From NCBI RefSeq assembly GCF_001613165.1, contig NZ_BDBV01000026.1, positions 1-37,836 on the forward strand: DNA of 37,836 bases. Direction: 5' to 3'. This stretch comes from Nocardia mexicana NBRC 108244 (GTDB taxonomy: Bacteria; Actinomycetota; Actinomycetes; Mycobacteriales; Mycobacteriaceae). Positions 25,934-35,666 of this stretch are shown piece by piece; the stretch's first letter is position 1; every line of letters begins with the position of its first letter. The position numbers and the translations under genes were made by a program. Below the pieces are notes generated by a model. It was not told the DNA's origin, did no database searches, and saw only the letters and a list, made by a program, of their open reading frames with translations.

Positions 25934-26130
25934 ATTCCAACGCGGCTGAGTTCCAACGCGGCCACGGAGCAACCCCAGTTCTGAACGGCGCGGTTGAGTT
26001 TCAGTGTGGGTGGAGTTCAATCGCGGCCACGGAGCAACCCAAGTCCTGAACGGCGCGGCTGAGATCCAGCGCGGGCGGAGTTCCAACGCGGCCACGGAGC
26101 AACCCAAGTCCTGAGCGGCGGGGCTGCTGA
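25890..26130. repeat. 65-bp tandem array, four units, entering the upstream CDS
   Basis: CCACGGAGCAACCC recurs at 25898, 25962, 26027 and 26092, each followed by (C/A)AGT(T/C)CTGA(A/G)CGGCG and a GAGTTCCAACGCGG-like end. The spacing is 64-65 bases. The first unit lies within the last codons of the preceding gene and supplies its stop region. Confidence 0.85.
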
Positions 26131-26190
26131 GTTCAATCGCGGCCTGGAGCGGCCTAACCTTCACTGGCGGGCGGTGTACTCGTCCCGTCA

Positions 26191-26280
26191 CCGGCATCCC
26201 GGCGAACGCCGGGACCGAGTCGAGACTTCACGTTCCTACGTCACGACTCGATCCCCGCGTGCGCGGGGATGACTGGCATC
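26191..26280. repeat. REP/BIME-like inverted pair of palindromic units
   Basis: Unit 1 (26191-26222) has hairpin CCCGGCG-AA-CGCCGGG followed by ACCGAGTCG. Unit 2 (26244-26280) is the same design inverted: CGACTCG, then hairpin ATCCCCGCG-TG-CGCGGGGAT, then GACTGGCATC. They are separated by 21 bases. The pair lies between convergent gene ends and may work as a two-way terminator. Confidence 0.7.
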
Positions 26281-26332
26281 CGTCAGGGCCACCGCGGTGT
26301 GAGGACGGGCGGCCGACAGCTTCCTCGACAAC

Positions 26333-29305
26333 TCAGCCGACCGCAACTTTGCGCTTGGCTGGGGCCTTTTTCGTCTTCGTGGCCCCGGCCTTGGTAGCTC
26401 CCGTTTTGGTGGTCCCAGCCTTGGTTTTTCCGGCCCCTGACGCAGCGGGCTGCACCGCCAGCGCCTCGCTCAGGAACTGCCCCGTGTAGCTTTCCGGCAC
26501 TGCCGCAATATCTTCCGGGGTGCCCTGTGCGATGACGGTGCCGCCGCCCGAACCGCCCTCCGGGCCCATATCGATCACCCAGTCCGAGGTCTTGATGACG
26601 TCCAGGTTGTGCTCGATGACGATCACGGTATTGCCCTTGTCGACCAGGCCGTTGATGACGCCGAGCAGCTTACGGATGTCCTCGAAGTGCAGGCCGGTGG
26701 TCGGCTCGTCGAGGATGTAGACGGTGCGGCCGGTCGAACGCTTCTGCAGTTCGGCGGCCAGCTTCACGCGCTGCGCCTCACCGCCGGACAGCGTCGGCGC
26801 GCTCTGGCCCAGCCGGACGTAGCCGAGGCCGACGTCGACGAGCGTCTTGAGGTACCGGTGGATCGAGGTGACCGGCTCGAAGAATTCGGCCGCCTCCTCG
26901 ATGGACATGTCGAGCACCTCGGCGATCGTCTTGCCCTTGTAGTGCACCTCGAGGGTCTCCCGGTTGTACCGGGCGCCGTGGCACACCTCGCACGGGACGT
27001 AGACGTCGGGCAGGAAGTTCATCTCGATCTTCAGCGTGCCGTCGCCCGAACATGCCTCGCAACGGCCGCCTTTCACGTTGAACGAGAACCGGCCCGGCTG
27101 GTATCCGCGCACCTTGGCCTCGGTGGTCGCGGCGAACAGGGTGCGGATCTTGTCGAACACACCGGTGTAGGTGGCCGGGTTCGAGCGCGGCGTGCGGCCG
27201 ATCGGCGACTGGTCCACCTGCACCAGCTTGTCCAGGTTGTCCAGGCCGTTGATGCGGGTGTGGCGGCCGGGCACCTGCCGGGCGCCGTTCAGCTTGTTGG
27301 CCAGCACCGTCGCCAGGATGTCGTTCACCAGGGTCGACTTGCCGGAGCCGGAGACGCCCGTGACCGCGGTCAGCACGCTCAGCGGGAAGTTCACGTCGAT
27401 GCCGCGCAGGTTGTGCTCGTTGGCGCCGACGACGGTGAGCTGCTTCTTCTTGTTCACCGGGCGCCGCACCATCGGCACCTCGATCTGTTCGCGGCCCGAA
27501 AGGTACGCGCCCGTCAGCGAATTCGGGTCTTTCAGCAGACCCTGGTAGGGGCCGCTGTAGACGACCTGGCCGCCGTGTTCGCCCGCCATCGGGCCGATGT
27601 CGACCACCCAGTCCGAGGAGTGGATGGTGTCCTCGTCGTGCTCGACCACGATCAGCGTGTTGCCGAGATCCCGCAGCCGCGACAGCGTCTCGATCAGGCG
27701 GCGGTTGTCGCGCTGGTGCAGCCCGATCGAGGGCTCGTCGAGCACGTACAGCACGCCGACCAGGCCGGAGCCGATCTGTGTGGCCAGCCGGATGCGCTGC
27801 GCCTCACCGCCCGACAGCGTCGCCGCCGCCCGCGACAGCGTCAGGTATTCCAGGCCGACGTCGAGCAGGAAGCCCAGACGCGCCTGGATCTCCTTCAGCA
27901 CCTGCCCGGCGATGGCCGCCTCCCGCTCCCCCAGCTCGAGCGAGTTGAGGAACTTCGAGCAGTCGCGGATCGAGAAGTCGCAGACCTCGGCGATGGACCG
28001 GCGGCCGCCCTCGGAGTTCAGCGTGACGGCCAGGATCTCCGGGCGCAGCCGCGCGCCGCGGCACACGGGGCACGGGATATCCCGCATGTACCCCTCGTAG
28101 TGCTCCTTCATCTGCTCGGACTCGGTGTTGTCCATGCGCCGCTGCAGGAACGGCATCACGCCCTCGAAGTCGGCGTAGTAGGAGCGCTTGCGGCCGTACC
28201 GGTTGGTGTAGGACACGTGTACCTGGTCGTTGCTGCCCTCCAGCACGGCCTTGCGGGCCTTGGCGGGCAAGCGATTCCACGGGGTGTCCATGGCGAAGCC
28301 GACCGCCTCGGCAAGACCCGACAGCAGCCGGGTGAAGTACTCGGCGGTCTGCCCGCGCGACCACGGCGCGATCGCGCCCTCGTTCAGGCTCAGGTCGGGA
28401 TCCGGCACCACCAGGTCCGGGTCGACCTCCTTGCGGATGCCGAGGCCGGTGCAGTCCGGGCAGGCGCCGTAGGGCGAGTTGAACGAGAACGAGCGTGGCT
28501 CCAGATCCTCGATATCGAGGGGGTGGCCGTTGGGGCAGGCCAGCTTCTCGGAGAAGCGGCGCTCACGGTCGTGCGCGTGCTCGTCGCGGTCGACGAAATC
28601 GAGCACCACGATGCCGTCGGCCAGCCGCAGCGCCGTCTCGATCGAATCGGTCAGGCGCTGCTTGGACGTCGGCTTCACCGCGAGGCGGTCGACGACCACC
28701 TCGATATCGTGCTTTTCCTGCTTCTTCAGCTTCGGCGGATCGGTCAGCGGGTGCACCACGCCGTCCACCCGGACGCGCGAATAGCCCTGCGTGTTCAGCT
28801 GATCGAACAGGTCGACGAATTCGCCCTTGCGGGTGCGGACCACCGGCGCCAGCACCTGGAACCGGATGCCCGCTTCCATCGCCAGCACCTGGTCGACGAT
28901 CTGCTGCGGCGTCTGCTTGGCGATCAGCTCGCCGCAGACCGGGCAGTGCGGGGTGCCGGCGCGCGCGTACAGCAGGCGCAGGTAGTCGTAGACCTCGGTG
29001 ATGGTGCCGACGGTGGACCGCGGATTGCGGTTCGTGGACTTCTGGTCGATCGAGACCGCGGGCGACAGGCCCTCGATGAAATCCACATCCGGCTTGTCCA
29101 TCTGGCCGAGGAACTGCCGCGCGTAGGCCGACAGCGACTCCACGTAGCGGCGCTGGCCCTCGGCGAAGATGGTGTCGAACGCGAGGCTGGACTTGCCGGA
29201 CCCGGACAGTCCGGTGAACACGATGAGGCTGTCGCGGGGGAGGTCGATATCGACCCCCTTGAGGTTGTGCTCCCGCGCTCCGCGCACCGTCAGGCGATCC
29301 GCCAC
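26333..29305 (-). CDS. uvrA: UvrABC system protein A (excinuclease ATPase)
   Basis: DNA-damage recognition subunit of nucleotide excision repair, 990 residues. GTG 29305 ([20 protein letters not shown]) follows AAGGGA. It has two ABC ATPase modules: Walker [21 protein letters not shown] and [15 protein letters not shown]; signatures [12 protein letters not shown] and [12 protein letters not shown]; Walker [13 protein letters not shown] and [11 protein letters not shown]. Zinc modules include CPVCGELI, a CPNGH/CPDC finger where the first pair reads C-P-N-G-H as in other actinobacteria, and the DNA-binding CEACSGDG...CEVCHGARY finger. A Lys/Thr/Ala-rich tail of about 30 residues ([20 protein letters not shown]) is unusual. 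No LexA box is visible nearby. Confidence 0.98.
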   Translation of the reverse strand: MADRLTVRGAREHNLKGVDIDLPRDSLIVFTGLSGSGKSSLAFDTIFAEGQRRYVESLSAYARQFLGQMDKPDVDFIEGLSPAVSIDQKSTNRNPRSTVGTITEVYDYLRLLYARAGTPHCPVCGELIAKQTPQQIVDQVLAMEAGIRFQVLAPVVRTRKGEFVDLFDQLNTQGYSRVRVDGVVHPLTDPPKLKKQEKHDIEVVVDRLAVKPTSKQRLTDSIETALRLADGIVVLDFVDRDEHAHDRERRFSEKLACPNGHPLDIEDLEPRSFSFNSPYGACPDCTGLGIRKEVDPDLVVPDPDLSLNEGAIAPWSRGQTAEYFTRLLSGLAEAVGFAMDTPWNRLPAKARKAVLEGSNDQVHVSYTNRYGRKRSYYADFEGVMPFLQRRMDNTESEQMKEHYEGYMRDIPCPVCRGARLRPEILAVTLNSEGGRRSIAEVCDFSIRDCSKFLNSLELGEREAAIAGQVLKEIQARLGFLLDVGLEYLTLSRAAATLSGGEAQRIRLATQIGSGLVGVLYVLDEPSIGLHQRDNRRLIETLSRLRDLGNTLIVVEHDEDTIHSSDWVVDIGPMAGEHGGQVVYSGPYQGLLKDPNSLTGAYLSGREQIEVPMVRRPVNKKKQLTVVGANEHNLRGIDVNFPLSVLTAVTGVSGSGKSTLVNDILATVLANKLNGARQVPGRHTRINGLDNLDKLVQVDQSPIGRTPRSNPATYTGVFDKIRTLFAATTEAKVRGYQPGRFSFNVKGGRCEACSGDGTLKIEMNFLPDVYVPCEVCHGARYNRETLEVHYKGKTIAEVLDMSIEEAAEFFEPVTSIHRYLKTLVDVGLGYVRLGQSAPTLSGGEAQRVKLAAELQKRSTGRTVYILDEPTTGLHFEDIRKLLGVINGLVDKGNTVIVIEHNLDVIKTSDWVIDMGPEGGSGGGTVIAQGTPEDIAAVPESYTGQFLSEALAVQPAASGAGKTKAGTTKTGATKAGATKTKKAPAKRKVAVG

Positions 29306-29539
29306 AGGCCGTCCCTTCTCGATCGTGTTTCGGCGTCCAGAACTCCCCCGCCGTCATGCTAAGCACACCCACCGACAAGTTTGAGCTCGAGCGGGCATCG
29401 AGACACCGGACCAGGGATTTCGCGATCATCGGCAGAAGCGGCGGGGCCGGGGGCGGCTTACGCAACCACGTCGGCTCCCGCGGACACCGGCGGATGACCG
29501 GCGACTCCCCCGCGACCGCACTGATCCAGCTTACGCGCG
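29306..29539. other. uvrA upstream region
   Basis: About 230 bases between the ketoacyl-synthase-like gene and uvrA on the same strand; it should contain the uvrA promoter. No SOS box, hairpin or small ORF of coding character was found. Confidence 0.4.
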
Positions 29540-30730
29540 TCAGGCGGGGCCGAGCACGATCACCGAATTGTGCCCGCCCATGCCGAGGGAGGTCTTGACG
29601 GTGTAGCCACCCGCGAACGGGGTCGGCCCGTCGAGCAGCCGCGGATGCGCGGGCGCGACGATCGGCGCGGCGGGCACGACGCCGCGCTCGTACCCCAGCG
29701 CCGCCGCGGCGACCTCGACCCCCGCGGCCGCGCCCATGCAGTGGCCGGTCAGCGGCTTCACCGAATAGACCTGCGGGCGATCGGCGAACAGCTCGGACAG
29801 CAGCGTCGTCTCCGCGACGTCGCACTGCCGGGTGCCGGGCCCGTGGGCGTTGTAGTAGGTTATCTCGGAAGCCTGCACACCGGCGAAATCCAGTGCGCGG
29901 CGGGCACATTCGAAGAACTGCGCCAAACTGGGCTCGACCGAGACCACATGGTGGGCGTCGTTGGTCATGGCACCGCCCAGCATCGAGACGTAGGGCCGCT
30001 CGGCGGCTCGGGTGGCCACGAACGCCACCGACGCCTCACCGAAGCTGAAGCCCCGGCTCCCCTCCTGGAACGGACGGCACGCGTCCAGCGGCTCGGTATC
30101 CGACACCGCCGCCCCCATCTTCACGAAATGCTCGACCATGTCGGGACTGCCCGACACGTCGGTCGTCACCACGATCACATCATCGGCGAAACCCTGGTCC
30201 AGCCACAGCTTCGCGGTGATCAGCGCGACGTTGGCCGAACTGCACGCCGCCGACACGTTCATCGACGGACCGTGGAAGCCGAACTCCTTCATCAGGACCG
30301 CGATCGGGGTGGACGGGAGTAATCGCAGGTAGTCGCGCGAGCGCCGATGGCCGTGGTCGACGCTGTAGAAATCGCGCCAGTCGTAGACGTCGCCGAGCAC
30401 GATCGCGTGCAGCAGGCCCACCGTGCGGCCGGGCCGCCAGCCGCGCTCGGTGGCGTCGGCGATCGCCTCGCGCGCCGACTGGTGCATGGCGCGCGCGTAG
30501 CGGCTCGGGCTGACCGCCGGATCGCCGCCGTCGGGTAGTCGGGCCACCCAGGCGTGCTCGTCGCGGCCGGGGCCGTACCCTGGGTACAGCCGGGCCGCGG
30601 ACTTGCCGCTCAGCAGACCCTGCCAGAGAGTCTCGCGCCCCCAGCCGTACCCACTGACGACACCGATCCCGGCTATCGTCATATGATCTTGATACTGTTC
30701 CGCGGGCTGCGGAGTGGTGGTGCTCGGCAT
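29540..30730 (-). CDS. Beta-ketoacyl synthase-like condensing enzyme
   Basis: Thiolase-fold condensing enzyme of the KAS I/II type, 396 residues, normal for a free-standing FabF-like protein. ATG 30730 has AAGGAG seven bases upstream. Catalytic set: Cys163 in VSAACSSANVAL, His296 in YYNAHGPGTRQCD, Lys325 in YSVKPLTGH and His330 in GHCMGAAAG; the set is complete. A Gly-rich end (KTSLGMGGHNSVIVLG) is also typical. No acyl carrier protein, chain-length factor or other polyketide gene is nearby, so it may act in lipid metabolism or serve an unlinked cluster. It is divergent from the GGDEF gene. Confidence 0.88.
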   Translation of the reverse strand: MPSTTTPQPAEQYQDHMTIAGIGVVSGYGWGRETLWQGLLSGKSAARLYPGYGPGRDEHAWVARLPDGGDPAVSPSRYARAMHQSAREAIADATERGWRPGRTVGLLHAIVLGDVYDWRDFYSVDHGHRRSRDYLRLLPSTPIAVLMKEFGFHGPSMNVSAACSSANVALITAKLWLDQGFADDVIVVTTDVSGSPDMVEHFVKMGAAVSDTEPLDACRPFQEGSRGFSFGEASVAFVATRAAERPYVSMLGGAMTNDAHHVVSVEPSLAQFFECARRALDFAGVQASEITYYNAHGPGTRQCDVAETTLLSELFADRPQVYSVKPLTGHCMGAAAGVEVAAAALGYERGVVPAAPIVAPAHPRLLDGPTPFAGGYTVKTSLGMGGHNSVIVLGPA

Positions 30731-30901
30731 CGCATCGCTCCTTCACCGGTCCCGGGCCGGATAGCGAATAATCTGCCATCACTGAGCAAACCGGTAGCTG
30801 TAATGATCGCCAATCAGGGCCCGATGAAGTGCCCGAACTGTGACTGATCCAATACCGTCGACGCTGTGATCTTGTACACGTCGATACCAGAATGATCCCA
30901 T

Positions 30902-32281
30902 GTGCCGTTGACGCAAATCATCGATGATCAGGGGGTACGTGTGGTTGAGGTGGGTGACGACCGGGACGATCCGGTCGATGCCGAACAGCTTGCCCAGCGG
31001 TACCGCACCCTGGTCGAGCACAGTCCCGACGGGGTCGTGGTCCATGAGCGCGGCATCATCGTATTTGCTAATCCAGCAATAGTAGGGCTACTCGGTGCCG
31101 ATTCTACCGAGCAGGTCGTAGGCCGGCCGGTGACCCAGTTCGTCGACCCGAAGTCGATCCCCGGCATGCTCGAGCGGATCGGCCGGCTCGAGGCCACCGG
31201 CGACGCGTCCGACCCCGCCGAGATGACCCTCATCCGCACCGACGGCAACACCGTCGACGTCGAGACCGTCTCGGTGCTCACCGTCTGGCACGATCGGCTC
31301 GCCTACCAGGTGGTCATCCACGACCTCACCGCCCAGCGCCACGCCGAGGCCGCCCAGCAGCGCGCCGAACAGCACTTCACCACCGTCGTCTCGCAGCTCG
31401 AGGAGGGCGTGGTGGTGATCGACCGCGACGGGCGCATCGAGTCGGTCAATCCCGCGGCCATGCGGATCTTCGGCCACGACGGCGGCGATCTGGTCGGCAC
31501 CCGGATCGACGCGCTGCCGCTCGCGCTGCTCGACGCCAACGCCCAGCCGCTGCCGCCGATGCGGCACCCCGTCGCCCGCACCCTCGCCACCGGCGAGACC
31601 ATCACCCGCTACGTATTCGGGGTGGACCGGCCCGACGGGCAGCGGCGCTGGCTGTCGGGTTCGAGCCGGTTGCTGAACCCCGGCGACCCGGACTCCCCCG
31701 CGGTGTCGTCGTTCAACGACATCACCGAATTCCGGGCCAGCCGAAGGCAATTGGAGTACCAGGCCACGCACGATCCGCTGACCGGGCTGGCCAACCGCTC
31801 GCTGGTGCTGTCGCGGCTGGCGGCCGCGCTGGGCACCAGCGAGGAGCTGCCGGTGTCGACGGTGCTGTTCATCGATCTGGACGGCTTCAAGACCATCAAC
31901 GATTCACTGGGCCACGCCATCGGCGACACCGTGCTGCAGATCGTGGCGCAGCGCCTGCAGCGCAGCCTGCGCGGCGACGACGTGGTGGGCCGCATCGGCG
32001 GCGACGAATTCCTGGTGCTGCTGTCCGGCCACACGCTGCCGGTCGATCTGGACACGCTGGTGATGCGGCTGCGGCAGAGCATGGCCGAGCCCATCATCGC
32101 CCGCGGCCACCGCATCCACGTCGACGCCTCCATCGGCGTCACCCCGCTGCACCCCGGCGACACCCGCACCCCCGAGGCCGTCCTGCACGACGCCGACCTG
32201 GCGATGTACCGCGCCAAACCGGACACCCGCCGCGAGAACAACACCCTGGGCCGCCGCCCGAACAGCACACACGCCTCCTGA
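30902..32281 (+). CDS. Diguanylate cyclase with two PAS domains
   Basis: Predicted soluble enzyme making cyclic di-GMP from two GTP, 459 residues. Domains: PAS 1 at about residues 33-145 (YRTLVEHSPDGVVVHERGII), PAS 2 at about 158-278 (VSQLEEGVVVIDRDGRIESV), then GGDEF at about 285-445, starting at ATHDPLTGLANRSLVLSRLA. The active loop is intact (RIGGDEF, 366-370), and a product-inhibition I-site RGDD (357-360) sits exactly five residues before it. No EAL domain or TM helix. GTG 30902 lacks a ribosome binding site; an alternative GTG at 30941, five bases after GGGGG, would drop 13 residues. The ligand of the PAS domains is unknown. Confidence 0.9.
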   Translation: MPLTQIIDDQGVRVVEVGDDRDDPVDAEQLAQRYRTLVEHSPDGVVVHERGIIVFANPAIVGLLGADSTEQVVGRPVTQFVDPKSIPGMLERIGRLEATGDASDPAEMTLIRTDGNTVDVETVSVLTVWHDRLAYQVVIHDLTAQRHAEAAQQRAEQHFTTVVSQLEEGVVVIDRDGRIESVNPAAMRIFGHDGGDLVGTRIDALPLALLDANAQPLPPMRHPVARTLATGETITRYVFGVDRPDGQRRWLSGSSRLLNPGDPDSPAVSSFNDITEFRASRRQLEYQATHDPLTGLANRSLVLSRLAAALGTSEELPVSTVLFIDLDGFKTINDSLGHAIGDTVLQIVAQRLQRSLRGDDVVGRIGGDEFLVLLSGHTLPVDLDTLVMRLRQSMAEPIIARGHRIHVDASIGVTPLHPGDTRTPEAVLHDADLAMYRAKPDTRRENNTLGRRPNSTHAS

Positions 32282-32410
32282 AAGCGCGCGTGTCAGGCTC
32301 CTCACCTGGGATTACGGCGAGCGAGCCGAAGCCGAACTAGACTCGACAACTCTGTTTTCTCTGCACGCGGCCCCTCCGCGGCCGACCCGTGGTGACAAGG
32401 AGTTGACGTC

Positions 32411-34753
32411 TTGCCCGACCGCCTCACCGAGGATCGCCCGGCCACCGACCGCGCCGCCGACATCGACCGCGAGCAGCAGCACCTGACGCGGCTGTACCAG
32501 CGGCTGGACGCCATGCGCGAGTATGCCCAGCGCCGCCTGAAGACCGTGCTATTGGAGGCGGGCGGCACCCCGCAGGCACGCAGCGAGCGCGAATCGTTCA
32601 CGCAGCTCTATACCGAGGACCTGGCCAAGTACGACGCCGCCGAGCACGGGTTGTGCTTCGGCAGGATTGATCTGGCCGCCGCAATGACAGACGACCTCGC
32701 GGCGAACGAGACCAACAACTCCGCCGAAGTCCGGTATATCGGCCGCCTCGGCATCCTGGACGAGGACGACGACTACGCGACCCTGCTGCTGGACTGGCGC
32801 GCCCCGCTGGCCCGGCCGTTCTACCTCGCCACCACCGCGAAACCCGACGGCGTCACGCGGCGTCGGCACATCCGCTCGCGCAATCGCGAGGTCACCGCCG
32901 TCACCGATGAATTCCTGGACCTCGACGCCGCCCGGGAGGCCGGGGCGATCGACTCCGACGACGGTGGCGTGGGCAGCGAGAGCGCGCTGCTCGCCGCGCT
33001 CAATGCCGCTCGCACCGGGCATATGAGCGACATCGTCGAGACCATCCAGAGCGAGCAGGACGCCATCATCCGCTCCGAGCACAAGAGCGTGCTGGTGGTG
33101 CAGGGCGGTCCGGGCACCGGGAAGACGGCCGTCGCGCTGCACCGCGCGGCCTACCTGCTCTACACCTACCGGCAGCAGCTGGACAAGGCCGGCGTGCTGA
33201 TCATCGGCCCGAACACCACCTTCCTCGACTACATCGGCCAGGTGCTGCCGTCGCTGGGCGAGACCGGCGTGCTGCTGTCCACCATCGGCGACCTGTATCC
33301 GGGAGTGCGTGCGGCGCTGGAGGATTCGCTGCGGGCGGGCGAGCTGAAGGGCTCGACGGACATGCTCGAGGTGCTCAAGAAGGGCGTGCGGGACTGGCAG
33401 CAGGTGCCGCGCGAACCGATCCCGCTGCATTTCGACGGCTACGACCTGACGCTGGACCGCAAGGTCGTCACCAAGGCCCGCGGCCGCGCACGTTCGTCGC
33501 GGCGGCCGCACAATCTGGCGCGGCCCATCTTCGCCGCCTCGGTGGTCGACGCGCTGACCGAGCAGCTGGCCGAGATCCTCGGCCGCGACATCACCGGCGG
33601 CACCAGGAATCTGCTCAGCCAGGCCGATCTCACCGAGATCCGCGACGAGATGCGCGCCGACGCCGACATCCAGCGCGAGATCGCGAAGCTGTGGCCGATC
33701 CTGTCGCCGCAGGAGGTGCTGGCCGGGCTGTGGGCCGATCCCGATCGCCTGGCCCGCGCCGCCGGGGAGCTGACGCCGGAGGATCGCAAGGAGCTGTACC
33801 GCCCCGACGACGGGCGGTTCAGCGCCGCGGACGCGCCGCTGCTGGACGAACTGGCCGAGCTGCTCGGTGTCGACGACGCCGAGGAACGGGAGCGAGCCCG
33901 CCGCCGCTGGCGCGCCCAGCTCGCCGAGGCGCAGGACGCCCTGGACATCCTGACCGGTTCCGCGCCACAGGATCTCGAGGACGAGCTGGACCCCGAGATC
34001 CTGATGGCCTACGACCTGATCGACGCGAGCCAGCTGGCCGAACGCCAGCACGTCGGCACCCGCCAGACCACCGCCGAGCGGGCCGCCGGGGATCGCACCT
34101 GGACCTACGGCCACGTGATCGTCGATGAGGCGCAAGAGCTTTCGGAGATGGCGTGGCGCATGGTGATGCGCCGCATTCCCAATCGCTGGGTCACGGTGGT
34201 CGGCGACGTCGCGCAGACCGGCGATCCGGCGGGCGCCTCGTCGTGGCAGCACATGCTGGAACCGTATGTGGCCAAGCGGTGGAAGCTTGCCGAGCTGACC
34301 GTCAACTACCGGACCCCGGCCGAGATCATGGCGGTGGCGGCCGATGTGCTGGCAGCGGTCGATCCGGACGCCGAGGCCCCCCGCTCGGTGCGCGAATCAG
34401 GTTGTCCGCCAGAGGCTTTCCGCGTCGCCGCCGACGATGCCGTCGCGACGGTACGGCGGCTGGTGGATGCGGAGGCCGAGCGGCCCGGCATCACCGCGGT
34501 GCTCGCGCCGCACGCACAGGTCGGCGACTACACCGAACTCGCCGGTGACTCCGTCCGCGTCCTGACGGTCTCGGAGGTGAAGGGTCTGGAGTTCGACGCG
34601 GTGATCCTGGTGGAGCCCCGCAGCGTGCTCGACGAATCCCCGCGCGGGCTGAACGACCTCTACGTGGCGCTCACCCGCGCCACGCAACGGTTATCGGTGG
34701 TGCACACAGGCGAGCTACCCGACGTGCTGAGCAGGCTGAAACAGGCTGAGTGA
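32411..34753 (+). CDS. helR: HelD/HelR-type RNA polymerase-recycling ATPase
   Basis: UvrD-like superfamily 1 ATPase of 780 residues. TTG 32411 follows AAGGAG at nine bases. An N-terminal coiled coil (residues 15-75, EQQHLTRLYQRLDAMREYAQ) would enter the RNA polymerase secondary channel. The following HelD-specific region contains RYIGRLGILDEDDDYATLLL, then DWRAPLARPFY. Walker A GGPGTGKT is at 232-239, Walker B is VIVDEAQELSEMAW, and late helicase motifs are NYRTPAEI, VKGLEFDAVILVEP and YVALTRATQRL. HelD-type proteins remove stalled polymerase; HelR members also displace rifamycins. I see no rifamycin-associated element upstream. The gene symbol is by family resemblance. Confidence 0.88.
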   Translation: MPDRLTEDRPATDRAADIDREQQHLTRLYQRLDAMREYAQRRLKTVLLEAGGTPQARSERESFTQLYTEDLAKYDAAEHGLCFGRIDLAAAMTDDLAANETNNSAEVRYIGRLGILDEDDDYATLLLDWRAPLARPFYLATTAKPDGVTRRRHIRSRNREVTAVTDEFLDLDAAREAGAIDSDDGGVGSESALLAALNAARTGHMSDIVETIQSEQDAIIRSEHKSVLVVQGGPGTGKTAVALHRAAYLLYTYRQQLDKAGVLIIGPNTTFLDYIGQVLPSLGETGVLLSTIGDLYPGVRAALEDSLRAGELKGSTDMLEVLKKGVRDWQQVPREPIPLHFDGYDLTLDRKVVTKARGRARSSRRPHNLARPIFAASVVDALTEQLAEILGRDITGGTRNLLSQADLTEIRDEMRADADIQREIAKLWPILSPQEVLAGLWADPDRLARAAGELTPEDRKELYRPDDGRFSAADAPLLDELAELLGVDDAEERERARRRWRAQLAEAQDALDILTGSAPQDLEDELDPEILMAYDLIDASQLAERQHVGTRQTTAERAAGDRTWTYGHVIVDEAQELSEMAWRMVMRRIPNRWVTVVGDVAQTGDPAGASSWQHMLEPYVAKRWKLAELTVNYRTPAEIMAVAADVLAAVDPDAEAPRSVRESGCPPEAFRVAADDAVATVRRLVDAEAERPGITAVLAPHAQVGDYTELAGDSVRVLTVSEVKGLEFDAVILVEPRSVLDESPRGLNDLYVALTRATQRLSVVHTGELPDVLSRLKQAE

Positions 34754-34803
34754 GCTGGACAAGCTGAATTAGCTGGACGAGCTGAATTAGCTGGACAAGC
34801 CAG
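34754..34803. repeat. Short 18-bp tandem repeat after the HelR gene
   Basis: GAGCTGGACAAGCTGAATTA, then GCTGGACGAGCTGAATTA and GCTGGACAAGCC give nearly three copies of an 18-base unit directly after the stop codon. They may derive from slippage of the gene end (the last codons read AGGCTGAAACAGGCTGAGTG). Confidence 0.6.
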
Positions 34804-34828
34804 CATACTGGTTCAACCGAAAACCACA

Positions 34829-34860
34829 GCGGCCGTGAGCAAGTGAATGCTCACGGCTGC
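34829..34860. terminator. Bidirectional hairpin terminator, HelR and stress-protein genes
   Basis: GCGGCCGTGAGCA (34829-34841) pairs with TGCTCACGGCTGC (34848-34860) around a 6-base loop; 13 pairs with one G-U wobble. It sits between two convergent genes, 21 bases beyond the end of the universal stress gene, and can serve both. Confidence 0.75.
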
Positions 34861-34881
34861 CATGTTCCGCGCCAGCGCAGC

Positions 34882-35334
34882 TCAGCGCACGGTGTGCACG
34901 ATCAATACGTCCGTGCGGGACTTGCGGGCGACGTCCGAGGGCACCGAGCCCAGCAGGCGCCCCGTCAAAGTGTTGAGCCCTCGGTTACCGACAACCAAGA
35001 GGTCAGCCTCGACCTCCTTCATGAGGGTCAGCAGCGACTCCACGGGCTCGCCGACGATGGCCTTCTCCACGATGTTGGCGGCGCCCGCGGCGGCGGCGCG
35101 GTCCCGCGCGATGCGCAGGATCTCGTTGGTCGGCGCGGAGCCGCGCACCTGGTAGGCCTCCTCCTTGAGCACATCGGCCGCGGCCGCGACATCGCGATCA
35201 TCGGTCGGGTAGTACGCGCAGGCGATGTACAGGGTGGCGCCCGCGTCACCGGCCAATGCGGCGGCCTTCTCGACGGCGACATACGACGAGTCCGAGCCAT
35301 CGGTACCGACGACAATGGATCGGTAGGCGGTCAT
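34882..35334 (-). CDS. Universal stress protein (UspA family)
   Basis: Cytosolic nucleotide-binding stress protein of 150 residues. ATG 35334 (MTAYRSIVVGTDGSDSSYVA) has GGAGGAGAG upstream. The ATP/cAMP-binding motif G-x2-G-x9-G-S is exact in VGNRGLNTLTGRLLGSVPSD. The N-terminal IVVGTDGSDSS is the usual phosphate-binding strand. Size and position upstream of uvrA match M. tuberculosis Rv1636 (TB15.3), a cAMP-binding protein. Convergent with the HelR gene, with a shared terminator. Confidence 0.93.
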   Translation of the reverse strand: MTAYRSIVVGTDGSDSSYVAVEKAAALAGDAGATLYIACAYYPTDDRDVAAAADVLKEEAYQVRGSAPTNEILRIARDRAAAAGAANIVEKAIVGEPVESLLTLMKEVEADLLVVGNRGLNTLTGRLLGSVPSDVARKSRTDVLIVHTVR

Positions 35335-35666
35335 CTCTCCTCCAAACGTGCAACGGGTCGGATGCCGGCGCGTTTCGCCCGCTACTGCGGACACCGCGCG
35401 GCAACTGCGCTAGACCATAACCGGTGTCAGGCCGGAAATATCCCAAATCGCAACACATCACACCCGCGTGCCGAGTAACACGCAGCACACATTCGCGCAC
35501 GAGACCCAGAAAGGACCCGCACTACCAGCGGCGATTCCGGTATTCCGGGGTACCGTTGCGATCCACAACACCGGACCGAACGGTATTGTGCCACTGGGAT
35601 TTTCGTCACAGCATCACATTTCCGGGAGCTGCCCCGCGGCGCGTTGTCCCGGGTCCGGCGCAGGTC
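35335..35666. other. Intergenic region upstream of the stress protein
   Basis: About 330 bases with below-average GC and no gene. On the minus strand TATGGT near 35415-35420 could be a -10 element for the stress gene about 80 bases downstream; no good -35 is seen. Confidence 0.35.

Noticed and set aside
26244..26280. CRISPR-repeat-like sequence (ATCCCCGCGTGCGCGGGGATGA)
   Set aside because: It resembles type I-E repeats, but only one copy plus one inverted relative exist, with no spacers or cas genes. A REP-like pair explains it better.
26609..29362. 917-codon plus-strand frame opposite uvrA
   Set aside because: Antisense shadow caused by high GC third positions in uvrA; no protein-like sequence.
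29306..29400. LexA box upstream of uvrA
   Set aside because: No GAAC-N4-GTTC-like site is present in the region.
32282..32410. Rifamycin-associated element upstream of the HelR-type gene
   Set aside because: I looked for the long inverted repeat described for rifamycin-inducible genes and found none.
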